DNA of 64,000 bases, taken from NCBI RefSeq assembly GCF_000716605.1, contig NZ_JNXE01000003.1:378187-442186 (forward strand). Reading direction: 5' to 3'. Below the pieces are notes generated by a model. It had not been told where the DNA came from, did no database searches, and was given only the letters and a program-made list of their open reading frames with translations. This stretch comes from Streptomyces sp. NRRL F-525 (GTDB lineage: Bacteria; Actinomycetota; Actinomycetes; Streptomycetales; Streptomycetaceae). A program made the translations under genes and the position numbers. Shown here in pieces: positions 35,435-43,177 of this stretch; position 1 is the stretch's first letter; each line of letters begins with the position of its first letter.

Positions 35435-37747
35435 GTGACAACAAAGTCCGCGGCAGCCCGGGCAACCGTCCACGGCTACCCCCGCCAGGGCAGGGGCCGG
35501 GAACTGAAGAAGGCCATCGAGGGCTACTGGAAGGGCCGCGTCGACGCGGACGCCCTCCGGACCACCGCCGCCGACCTGCGCCGCACCAACTGGCAGCACC
35601 TTACGGACGCCGGCATCCACGAGGTACCGACCGGCGACTTCTCGTACTACGACCACGTCCTGGACACCACCGTCATGGTCGGCGCGATCCCCGAACGCCA
35701 CCGCGCCGCCGTCGAACTCGACGCGCTGGACGGCTACTTCGCGATGGCACGCGGCACCCAGGACGTGGCGCCGCTGGAGATGACGAAGTGGTTCGACACC
35801 AACTACCACTACCTCGTGCCCGAGTTGAGCCCGGACACGGTCTTCACCACCAACTCCACCAAGCAGGTCTCGGAGTTGAAGGAGGCCCTGGCCCTCGGCC
35901 TCACCGCCCGCCCGGTACTGGTCGGCCCCATCACCTACCTCCTGCTGGCCAAGCCCGCCCCCGGCGTCTCCGCGGACTTCGACCCGCTGACCCTCCTGGA
36001 CCGTCTGCTCCCCGTGTACGCCGAGGTTCTCGCCGACCTGCGCGCGGCGGGCGCGGAATGGGTACAACTCGACGAGCCCGCCCTGGTCCAGGACCGCACC
36101 CCGGCCGAACTGAACGCCACCACCCGCGCCTACCGCGACCTCGGCGCCCTCACGGACCGCCCGAAGCTCCTGGTCGCCTCGTACTTCGACCGCCTCGGCG
36201 ACGCGTTGCCGGTTCTGGCGAAGGCGCCGGTGGAGGGCCTCGCCCTGGACTTCACCGAGGCCGCCGCAGCCAACCTGGACGCCCTCGCCGCAGTCGGCGG
36301 GCTGCCCGGCAAGCGGCTGATCGCGGGGGTCGTCAACGGCCGCAACATCTGGGTCAACGACCTCACCAAGTCCCTTGCCACACTGGGCACGTTGCTCGGT
36401 CTCGCCGACCGGGTCGACGTGGCCGCGTCCTGCTCCCTCCTCCATGTCCCGCTGGACGCAACCGCCGAGCGGGACATCGAGCCGCAGATCCTGCGCTGGC
36501 TGGCGTTCGCGCGGCAGAAGACGGCCGAGATCGTCACGCTCGCCAAGGGCCTGGCGCAGGGCACCGACACGATCGCCGCCGAACTCGCCGCCAACCGTGC
36601 CGACTTGGCCTCCCGCGCCGGTTCGGCGCTCACCAGCGACCCCGCCGTACGGGCCAGGGCCGCCGCCGTCACCGACGTAGACGCCCGCCGCTCCCAGCCG
36701 TACGCCGAGCGGACAGCGGCCCAGCGCGCGCACCTCGGGCTGCCGCCGCTGCCGACGACCACGATCGGGTCGTTCCCGCAGACGGCCGAACTCCGCACCG
36801 CGCGAGCCGACTTGAGGGCGCGGCGGATCGACACGGCCGGGTACGAGGAGCGGATCAGGGCCGAGATCCAGGAGGTGATCTCGTTCCAGGAGAAGACCGG
36901 CCTGGACGTCCTCGTGCACGGCGAGCCCGAACGCAACGACATGGTCCAGTACTTCGCCGAGCAGCTCACCGGGTACCTCGCCACGCAGCACGGCTGGGTC
37001 CAGTCCTACGGCACCCGTTACGTCCGCCCGCCGATCCTGGCCGGCGACATCTCCCGCCCCGAACCGATGACGGTCCGCTGGACGACATACGCCCAGTCGC
37101 TCACCTCGCGCCCGGTCAAGGGCATGCTCACCGGGCCGGTCACCATGCTCGCCTGGTCCTTCGTCCGCGACGACCAGCCGCTCGGCGACACCGCCCGGCA
37201 GGTCGCCCTCGCCCTGCGCGACGAGGTCAACGACCTTGAGGCGGCCGGGACTTCGGTCATCCAGGTCGACGAACCCGCCCTGCGCGAGACGCTCCCGCTG
37301 CGCGCGGCGGACCGGGAGGCATATCTGGCGTGGGCCACCGAGGCGTTCCGGCTGACCACAGCCGGGGTCCGTCCGGAGACGCAGGTCCATACGCACATGT
37401 GCTACGCCGAGTTCGGCGACATCGTGCAGGCCATCGACGACCTCGACGCGGACGTCATCAGCCTGGAGGCGGCCCGTTCGCACATGCAGGTCGCGCGCGA
37501 ACTGGCCGAGCACGGTTATCCGCGCGAGGCGGGGCCGGGTGTCTACGACATCCACTCCCCGCGCGTGCCGAGTGCGGCCGAGGCGGCGGCCTTGCTGCGC
37601 AAGGGACTTGAGGCGATCCCGGCGGAGCGGCTGTGGGTGAACCCGGACTGCGGTCTGAAGACGCGCGGCTGGCCGGAGACCCGTGCGTCGCTGGAGAACC
37701 TGGTCGGGGCGGCCCGCACGGTGCGTGAGGAGCTGGCTGGTTCCTGA
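35435..37747 (+). CDS. metE: cobalamin-independent methionine synthase
   Basis: This 770-residue enzyme transfers a methyl group from 5-methyltetrahydropteroyl-triglutamate to homocysteine. It has two related TIM barrels. The N-terminal one begins [20 protein letters not shown], and the C-terminal catalytic one has [10 protein letters not shown], the zinc ligands in HTHMCY and in [11 protein letters not shown], and [12 protein letters not shown]. It starts at GTG 35435, 4 bases after AAGGAGAG. Expression is controlled by the upstream cobalamin riboswitch. A strong hairpin follows the stop. Confidence 0.97.
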   Translation: MTTKSAAARATVHGYPRQGRGRELKKAIEGYWKGRVDADALRTTAADLRRTNWQHLTDAGIHEVPTGDFSYYDHVLDTTVMVGAIPERHRAAVELDALDGYFAMARGTQDVAPLEMTKWFDTNYHYLVPELSPDTVFTTNSTKQVSELKEALALGLTARPVLVGPITYLLLAKPAPGVSADFDPLTLLDRLLPVYAEVLADLRAAGAEWVQLDEPALVQDRTPAELNATTRAYRDLGALTDRPKLLVASYFDRLGDALPVLAKAPVEGLALDFTEAAAANLDALAAVGGLPGKRLIAGVVNGRNIWVNDLTKSLATLGTLLGLADRVDVAASCSLLHVPLDATAERDIEPQILRWLAFARQKTAEIVTLAKGLAQGTDTIAAELAANRADLASRAGSALTSDPAVRARAAAVTDVDARRSQPYAERTAAQRAHLGLPPLPTTTIGSFPQTAELRTARADLRARRIDTAGYEERIRAEIQEVISFQEKTGLDVLVHGEPERNDMVQYFAEQLTGYLATQHGWVQSYGTRYVRPPILAGDISRPEPMTVRWTTYAQSLTSRPVKGMLTGPVTMLAWSFVRDDQPLGDTARQVALALRDEVNDLEAAGTSVIQVDEPALRETLPLRAADREAYLAWATEAFRLTTAGVRPETQVHTHMCYAEFGDIVQAIDDLDADVISLEAARSHMQVARELAEHGYPREAGPGVYDIHSPRVPSAAEAAALLRKGLEAIPAERLWVNPDCGLKTRGWPETRASLENLVGAARTVREELAGS

Positions 37748-37756
37748 CCCGATGGT

Positions 37757-37798
37757 GGCGGGGGCGGCAGGGAGGACGCCCTCCCCGCCGCCCCCGCC
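37757..37798 (+). terminator. strong GC hairpin after metE
   Basis: GGCGGGGGCGGC (37757-37768) and its complement (37787-37798) form a 12-base stem, extended inwards by GGGAGG against CCTCCC. It starts 10 bases past the metE stop. Confidence 0.8.
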
Positions 37799-37852
37799 CT
37801 GAGGTGCATGGGGGACGATGACCCGCACAGCCCGCAGAACTGGAGCGACGAA

Positions 37853-38437
37853 GTGACCAGCCGCATCACCTTGATCTCGCCGGCGATGAACCGGTCCCTG
37901 CGGGAGACCCGGTTCGACGACGGCGCCTCACTCGACCCGCGCGGTACGGCCCGTGCCGAGTCCCTCGCCGGTTCGCTCCGGGCGGCCGACCGGGTGCTGG
38001 TCTCTCCCACCACACGCTGCCGGGAGACGGCGTCCGCTCTCGGCCTGGCGGCCGTGGAGGAGCCCGAGTTGGCGGGGCTGGACATGGGGCGTTGGCGGGG
38101 TCTGACGCTCGACGAGGTGATGATCCGGGAGCCGGACGCGATGATGTCCTGGCTGACGGACCCGGACGCGATGTCCCATGGCGGGGAGTCGGTGCGGGCG
38201 TTGTGCGAGCGGGCGGCCCGATGGCTGGAGGCAGCCGCGGAGTTCGAGGGCAGGACCATCGCCGTGGTCGAGCAGGAGTTCGTACGGGCGCTGGCGGTCA
38301 CGATCCTCGACGCGCCCGGGCCCGCCTTCTGGCGGCTCGACGTACGGCCGTTGACCGCGACCGAACTCAGCGGGCATGCCGGACGATGGAATCTTCAACT
38401 CGGGCGGGTGCTGAGCCCGGAGGCCGCGGACCGGTGA
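37853..38437 (+). CDS. histidine-phosphatase-fold protein lacking the RHG motif
   Basis: This 194-residue protein starts at GTG 37853 (GGAG 8 bases upstream); ATG 37808 would add 15 residues. The fold of the phosphoglycerate-mutase superfamily is visible from [35 protein letters not shown] and [16 protein letters not shown]. The N-terminal catalytic motif RHGE is replaced by ITLISPAMN, and the second catalytic His region is [12 protein letters not shown]. Relatives occur beside cobalt transporter CbtAB genes, and here it lies beside a B12-controlled gene. It is probably not a phosphatase; its function is unknown. Confidence 0.78.
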   Translation: MTSRITLISPAMNRSLRETRFDDGASLDPRGTARAESLAGSLRAADRVLVSPTTRCRETASALGLAAVEEPELAGLDMGRWRGLTLDEVMIREPDAMMSWLTDPDAMSHGGESVRALCERAARWLEAAAEFEGRTIAVVEQEFVRALAVTILDAPGPAFWRLDVRPLTATELSGHAGRWNLQLGRVLSPEAADR

Positions 38438-38491
38438 CGCAGTAGGGCTCGCGAATCCGCAGTGACCCTTGGTCCGGCCACCCTCGCTCCA

Positions 38492-38523
38492 CTATACACT
38501 CAGAGTATAATCGTTGTGTATAG
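38492..38523. promoter_or_regulatory. AT-rich palindromic promoter of the deacetylase gene
   Basis: CTATACAC (38492-38499) and GTGTATAG (38516-38523) are perfect complements. A second, nested repeat TATAC/GTATA is centred in CTCAGA. The segment is strikingly AT-rich and ends 7 bases before ATG 38531, so it probably combines promoter and operator, possibly giving a leaderless message. Confidence 0.6.
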
Positions 38524-38530
38524 TCCCGGC

Positions 38531-39331
38531 ATGCCATCACTGAGCGCTCTGCGCAAGAAGAGGGAAAGACCCCGGGCCGGGTTGCGTGCCGTCGGCATGT
38601 TTGTGGCGGTTGCCGTGCTGGGGCTGGGGTCGAGCGGGTGCACCAGGCTCGATACGACCGCGCCGGCCGCCGCCCGGGCCGAGGCCGCGTCCGCCACCGC
38701 GCGGGTCGGTTTCGGGACGGTCGACTGTCGTGAGGCGAAGTGCATCGCGCTGACCTTTGACGCCGGGCCCAGCGAGAACTCGGCGCGGTTGCTCGACATC
38801 CTGAAGGAGAAGCAGGTTCCGGCGACCTTCTTCCTCCTCGGCAAGCGGCACATAGAGAAGTACCCGGAACTGGTCGAGCGGATGGCGGCCGAGGGGCACG
38901 AGGTGGCCAGTCACACCTGGGACCACAAGATCCTGACCCGAATAACCCCCGCACAGATACGCGACGAACTGGTCCGCACGGACGACGCGATAGAGCGGAT
39001 CACCGGCAGGCGGCCCACGCTGATGCGCCCGCCGCAGGGCCGTACCGACGACGAAGTGCACGCGATCTGCCGGGAGTTGGGCCTGGCGGAGGTGCTGTGG
39101 AGCGTCACCGCCAAGGACTACGCGACCACCGACTCCGCGCTGATCACCAAGCGCGTCCTCGCCCAGGCCTCCCGGGACGGCATCATCCTGCTGCACGACC
39201 TGTACCAGGGCACCGTGCCCGCCGTACCCGGGATCATCGACGCGCTGAAGGAGCGCGGGTATGTGTTCGTGACCGTGCCGCAGCTCCTCGCGCCCGGGAA
39301 GGCGGAGCCGGGGAAGGTGTACCGGCCCTGA
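38531..39331 (+). CDS. polysaccharide deacetylase (CE4/NodB) lipoprotein
   Basis: This 266-residue protein has a signal peptide ending in the lipobox-like LGLGSSGC, so it is probably a membrane-anchored outer-surface enzyme. The NodB domain (about 65-255) shows LTFDAGPSENSARLL, VASHTWDHKILT with both metal histidines, MRPPQGRTDDEV and LLHDLYQG. The first motif has Ala where the canonical second Asp (a metal ligand) stands, which is common in actinobacterial homologues but may alter metal binding. The likely substrate is peptidoglycan or cell-wall sugars. ATG 38531 immediately follows the palindromic promoter. Confidence 0.85.
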   Translation: MPSLSALRKKRERPRAGLRAVGMFVAVAVLGLGSSGCTRLDTTAPAAARAEAASATARVGFGTVDCREAKCIALTFDAGPSENSARLLDILKEKQVPATFFLLGKRHIEKYPELVERMAAEGHEVASHTWDHKILTRITPAQIRDELVRTDDAIERITGRRPTLMRPPQGRTDDEVHAICRELGLAEVLWSVTAKDYATTDSALITKRVLAQASRDGIILLHDLYQGTVPAVPGIIDALKERGYVFVTVPQLLAPGKAEPGKVYRP

Positions 39332-39332
39332 G

Positions 39333-40565
39333 TCACCAGGTCAGGTGCAGGGCGTACGGGGAGCGGTGGATCATCGTCGGGCGCATGGTGACCGGACGGT
39401 CCGGTGCCAGCCGTAGGCCGGGCAGGCGGGTCGTCAACTCCTCCAGGGTGAGGCGGAGTTGTTCGCGGGCCAGTTGGGAGCCGGGGCAGCTGTGCACGCC
39501 GAAGCCGAAGGCCAGGTGGCGGCTCGGGGTGCGGGTGATGTCGAAGGTGTCGGCGCGGGTATGGCGCTTCTCGTCGCGGTTGGCCGCGCCGAAGGCTACG
39601 AACAGCGCTGCTCCGGCGGGGAGTTCGGTACCGGCGAGGACGACCGGGCGGGTGGTGACCCTGCGGAAGCCCTGGAGCGCGGTGTCGTAGCGGGCGGCCT
39701 CCTCGATCGCGGCGGGGATGCGATCGGGTTCGGCGCGGAGCAGCTCCCACTGGTCCCGGTGTCGGAGGAGATGCAGGACGGTCGTGCCGATGAGGGCGGT
39801 GGTGGTGAGGTGACCGGCGATGAGCAAGTTCTGGAGATGGGCGACGAGTTGGTGCCTGTGCTCCAGGGTGAGGTCGCCGTCCCCCTCGTCCGTCACCGAG
39901 GCGATCAGTTCCGTACCGAGGTCCTGGCGGGGGTGCGCGTGCCGCTCCCGCACGTAGCGGTCGAGGGCGTGCTGCATCGCGACGACGTCCTCGGCCGCGG
40001 CGATCTGCTCGTCCTCCTCCAGCGGGCGGAAGAGCAACTCCTCGGCGCGGTGGCCCCCGTGGACGACTCCGGGTACGTCGGCGGGGTCGAGGCCGACGAT
40101 CCTGCCGACGACCTCGCCGGGGAGCCGCCTCGCGTACGCCGACATCAACTCGACGTGCCCGTGGTCGCGTTGCCCGTCCGTGAACGTGTCCACCAGGGCC
40201 GCGGCGCGCTCGGCTGCGTACGGGAGGACCGCCGCGACCCGGGACGGCGAGAGGCCGCGGACGATCGGTGCGCGCAGCTGCTGGTGCCGCGCGCCGTCCG
40301 CGGTGACGACGACGGGCCGTCCGCCGAACCCGCCGCCGAGGACGGCGAGCGCGGCGGGCGCGGGCAGCACGTCGGGGCGCAGGGCCATCGCCGAGGAGAA
40401 GTCCTCGGGGCTGCGCAGGACTTCGCGTACGTCGGCGTCCCGGGTGACGAGCCAGGCGTCGAGTTCGGCGAGGCGGGTGAGGCCCTCGGTCTGCCGTGCC
40501 CGGGTGTAGGCCGGGTACGGGTCGCGCTGCAAGTCGTCGAGCCTGGCGTGCAGTTCGCGGTCCAC
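39333..40565 (-). CDS. cytochrome P450
   Basis: This 410-residue soluble bacterial P450 has the I-helix LLIAGHLTTTALIG, the K-helix EEAARYD (ExxR), and the heme loop FGFGVHSCPGSQLAREQL with the Cys thiolate. The length is normal. The O2-binding acid/Thr pair is replaced by H-L-T-T, an unusual but not unknown I-helix. No ferredoxin or ferredoxin reductase gene is adjacent, so electrons must come from elsewhere. The substrate is unknown. The stop lies one base from the convergent deacetylase stop. Confidence 0.92.
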   Translation of the reverse strand: MDRELHARLDDLQRDPYPAYTRARQTEGLTRLAELDAWLVTRDADVREVLRSPEDFSSAMALRPDVLPAPAALAVLGGGFGGRPVVVTADGARHQQLRAPIVRGLSPSRVAAVLPYAAERAAALVDTFTDGQRDHGHVELMSAYARRLPGEVVGRIVGLDPADVPGVVHGGHRAEELLFRPLEEDEQIAAAEDVVAMQHALDRYVRERHAHPRQDLGTELIASVTDEGDGDLTLEHRHQLVAHLQNLLIAGHLTTTALIGTTVLHLLRHRDQWELLRAEPDRIPAAIEEAARYDTALQGFRRVTTRPVVLAGTELPAGAALFVAFGAANRDEKRHTRADTFDITRTPSRHLAFGFGVHSCPGSQLAREQLRLTLEELTTRLPGLRLAPDRPVTMRPTMIHRSPYALHLTW

Positions 40566-40640
40566 GGGACACCCTCCGGCCGATGGCGTGATGCGGTGCT
40601 GGGTGGTGCGTGCAGGTCGCGCTCATCGTGCCGTAGGGCG

Positions 40641-40666
40641 GTGCGGGTGCGGTAGGGAACTTCCGG
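40641..40666. repeat. dispersed 26-bp repeat, copy 2
   Basis: GTGCGGGTGCGG then TAGGGAACTTCCGG, matching 22177-22202 at 24 of 26 positions. It lies in the spacer between the DUF2278 and P450 genes. Confidence 0.6.
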
Positions 40667-40684
40667 GCAGAGCGGCCAAGTTGG

Positions 40685-41695
40685 TCAGAAGACGACCGTC
40701 CAGCCCTCCCGTGCCGCTTGGTCGGCCGTGTAGGAAACGCCGTGCACCTTCAGGCCGTTCGCGTCGAGGAGGGTGATCTCGCCGCCCTGGTTGCCGAGTT
40801 GGACACCGTCGGTGAGGGGGACGAGGAGGGTGGCGCCCGGGGCGAGGGGGCCGGGCGGTACCGCGCAGGAGTGGCCGAGGCGGTCCCGGACGAGCCAGCC
40901 GGTGGGGTCGAGCGGGTCGGGTGACGCGTTGAGGAGCGTGACGCTCTCCGACTCGGGTGCCGGGCCGCGCGGGTTGACCAGGGCCGCCACTACGCGGACG
41001 GGCCGGCTGCCGGGGTCGGGGCGCGAGCCGTCGGTGCCCTCCAGGGTGTGGCCGGTGGTGTCGTCGGTGTGCCAGGACTGGCTCTGGAAGGCGAGGAAGA
41101 TGCCGACCCAGCGGGACTGTGCCGGGAAGTGGACGAGGAGGCCGCCGTCCTGCCAGACGCCGTCGTCACCGCTGAAGCGGCGGCTGTTGCCCTGGTTCAT
41201 GTGGATGTCGTGGACGCCGTTGCCCGGCAGGAAGCCGAACACCTTGTCCTTGACGGTCGGTTCGGGGCCGAAGCGCTCGCCGAAGACGTAGAGCCGGGCG
41301 TCCGGGTCGTCCACCGCGCGGCGCACGTAGTGGTCGAGGAGGTCGGCGAGGTCGTTGTCGGGGCCGCTCGCGTCCGGCGGGAGGGTGCGGAGCCGCGCCG
41401 GGTCGAAGAGGTTGCCGCGCACGAAGTCGAGGTTCGGGCCGCCGGGTCCGGGCAGCAGCGTGTTCCAGCCGCTCGGGAGATCCTCCAGGCGGGCGGTGAG
41501 CGGGTGTCGGAAGTCCTCGTCGACCAGATAGAGCAGCTCGGAGGGCTGTTCCGCGGACAGGACGTTGACCGCGGCCCGGAAATGCGTACCCGCATCGTCC
41601 GTGAGATGGATCTGGTAGTGCGGTGTACCGGCGGCGCCCTCGCGCCTCGTGTCCACCGCGCGCGTGATCAGTACGCCGTAGGCCTTCAGTGGCAT
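40685..41695 (-). CDS. DUF2278 (YukJ) family protein with a lamin-tail-like C-terminus
   Basis: This 336-residue protein starts at ATG 41695. The N-terminal 220 residues match the DUF2278 family: LKAYGVLITRAVDTRREG, TPHYQIHL, GNGVHDIHMNQGNS and WQDGGLLVHFP. The C-terminal 115 residues (VTLLNASPDPLDPTGWLVRD to the end) resemble an Ig-like lamin-tail domain, as seen in longer actinobacterial members. The function is unknown; HDIHMNQG suggests a metal site. It has no signal peptide. Confidence 0.75.
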   Translation of the reverse strand: MPLKAYGVLITRAVDTRREGAAGTPHYQIHLTDDAGTHFRAAVNVLSAEQPSELLYLVDEDFRHPLTARLEDLPSGWNTLLPGPGGPNLDFVRGNLFDPARLRTLPPDASGPDNDLADLLDHYVRRAVDDPDARLYVFGERFGPEPTVKDKVFGFLPGNGVHDIHMNQGNSRRFSGDDGVWQDGGLLVHFPAQSRWVGIFLAFQSQSWHTDDTTGHTLEGTDGSRPDPGSRPVRVVAALVNPRGPAPESESVTLLNASPDPLDPTGWLVRDRLGHSCAVPPGPLAPGATLLVPLTDGVQLGNQGGEITLLDANGLKVHGVSYTADQAAREGWTVVF

Positions 41696-41897
41696 GGCGG
41701 TCAACTCCCCCTGCGGGCAGGCGGGATGCCCGCCCATGGGACAAAGCGTAGGGGGGAGGCGTCCCCTCCGGCCGGGACGCGGGGAAACTCGGGGCGGCTG
41801 TCCGGTGTACGTCTCCGTACCTATGAACCGCTAGGCCATGGGTGTGAGCCGCCGATGAAAGTACCGCTGATCAAGAAGCGTTCTCTACGATCCATAC

Positions 41898-42338
41898 ATG
41901 GTCAACTTCCGTCTCGAACGTACGGCTCCGCTTCCCCTCGAGGAGGCGTGGCGCCGGTTGACGGAGTGGCCGCGCCACGCCGATGTCGTCCCGCTGACCC
42001 GGGTCACCGTGGTCACTCCCCCGCCGACCCGCGAGGGCACGGTCTTCGAGGCCCGCTCCGGGCTCGGACCGCTCGGTTTCGACGACCGGATGGAGGTCAC
42101 GGTGTGGCGCCCGCCGACGGAGGACGAGCCGGGTCTGGTCCGGCTGGAGAAGCGGGGGCGGGTCGTCACCGGCTGGGCGGAGATCGAGGTGCGGCCGGGG
42201 CCGGGGGGCCGTAGCCGCGTGGTGTGGGAGGAGGAGCTGGCGGTCCGCTTCCTGCCGGGGTTCTTCGACCGGCCGCTGCGGTGGGCGGCGCGGTCGATGT
42301 TCGGGCGGGCGGTGAACGCGCTGCTGAGGCGGGCGTGA
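41898..42338 (+). CDS. SRPBCC (START/polyketide cyclase-like) family protein
   Basis: This 146-residue small protein has the helix-grip fold signatures: VNFRLERTAPLPLEEAWRRLTEWPRHADVVP at the start and a C-terminal helix PLRWAARSMFGRAVNALLRR. Members bind hydrophobic ligands or remove them, but no catalytic motif can be identified here. ATG 41898 is used; a clear Shine-Dalgarno is missing. It is transcribed alone between the DUF2278 and LysE-type genes. Confidence 0.78.
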   Translation: MVNFRLERTAPLPLEEAWRRLTEWPRHADVVPLTRVTVVTPPPTREGTVFEARSGLGPLGFDDRMEVTVWRPPTEDEPGLVRLEKRGRVVTGWAEIEVRPGPGGRSRVVWEEELAVRFLPGFFDRPLRWAARSMFGRAVNALLRRA

Positions 42339-42344
42339 TGCGGC

Positions 42345-42383
42345 CAGTCCTTAGGGAGTCAGTCCTCAGGGAGTCAGTCCTTA
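42345..42383. repeat. 15-bp tandem repeat at the end of the LysE gene
   Basis: CAGTCCTTAGGGAGT (42345-42359) is followed by CAGTCCTCAGGGAGT (42360-42374) and a partial copy. The last copy contains the stop codon of the LysE-type gene, so the repeat seems to have grown from the gene's 3' end. Confidence 0.8.
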
Positions 42384-43015
42384 CGGCCGGTCACCGCGAC
42401 CGTCACGCCCAAGCCGATCATCGTGAGCCCGCCGACCCCGCCCACCGCGGACAGCCGTCGCGGTGAGCGGGCGAACCAGTCCCTGGCCGTGGACGCGACC
42501 AGCCCCCACACGCTGTCCGAGGCCACGGCGATGAGGTTGAAGACCAGGCCGAGCAGCAGCATCTGGCTGGTGACATGGCCCTGTTCGCGGTCCACGAACT
42601 GGGGCAGTACGGCGGCGAAGAACACGATGGTCTTGGGGTTGGCCACCCCGACGGCGACCCCCTCCCACAGCGTGCGCAGCCCGCTGTGGGAGGGCACCTC
42701 CTCGCCCGCGAACACGGCCCGCAGCGAGCCGCGTTGACGCCACGCCTTCACCCCGAGGTACACCAGGTACGCGGCACCGGCGAGCTTCAGTGCCGTGAAG
42801 ACGAGCACCGAGCGTTCCACCAGCGAACCGACGCCGAGCGCGACCGCCACGACGAGCAGATAGGCGCCGAGGGTGTTGCCGACGACGGTCGTCAGCGCGG
42901 CCCGGCGGCCGTGGGCCAGCGCCCGCCCGATCACGAACAGCACGCTGGGGCCGGGGACGATGATCAGCAGGAAGGACAGCGCCGCGAAGGCGAGCAGTCG
43001 GTCGGTGGACACCAT
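42374..43015 (-). CDS. LysE-family amino acid exporter
   Basis: This 213-residue membrane protein has six helices. The N-terminal FAALSFLLIIVPGPSVLFVIGRAL carries the PGP motif typical of LysE/RhtB exporters, and NPKTIVFFAAVLPQF is the second family mark. These proteins export lysine, homoserine, threonine or related metabolites. The substrate cannot be predicted. ATG 43015 is used. The gene is divergent from the kinase gene with a 162-base gap. Confidence 0.9.
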   Translation of the reverse strand: MVSTDRLLAFAALSFLLIIVPGPSVLFVIGRALAHGRRAALTTVVGNTLGAYLLVVAVALGVGSLVERSVLVFTALKLAGAAYLVYLGVKAWRQRGSLRAVFAGEEVPSHSGLRTLWEGVAVGVANPKTIVFFAAVLPQFVDREQGHVTSQMLLLGLVFNLIAVASDSVWGLVASTARDWFARSPRRLSAVGGVGGLTMIGLGVTVAVTGRKD

Positions 43016-43177
43016 GGGGCCATGGAAGAGCGGGGCGCCCCGGGCCCGCAACTCATTTCCGGGTGCCCCGAGGGCGATGCCCGGTGAGCGGAACGAACGC
43101 CCTAGTGTGATGGCGCCTAATGTGATGGCTCTGAACGGCCCTTCCGGGCACGGGAATCAGGAAAGGTGACCGGCGAC

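Noticed and set aside
35405..37828. 807-residue minus-strand frame opposite metE
   Set aside because: Valine/glycine/arginine-rich shadow; metE on the plus strand is unmistakable.
39333..41695. P450 plus neighbours as part of a secondary-metabolite cluster
   Set aside because: No polyketide synthase, peptide synthetase, terpene cyclase or RiPP precursor lies nearby; the flanking genes are a deacetylase and a DUF2278 gene.
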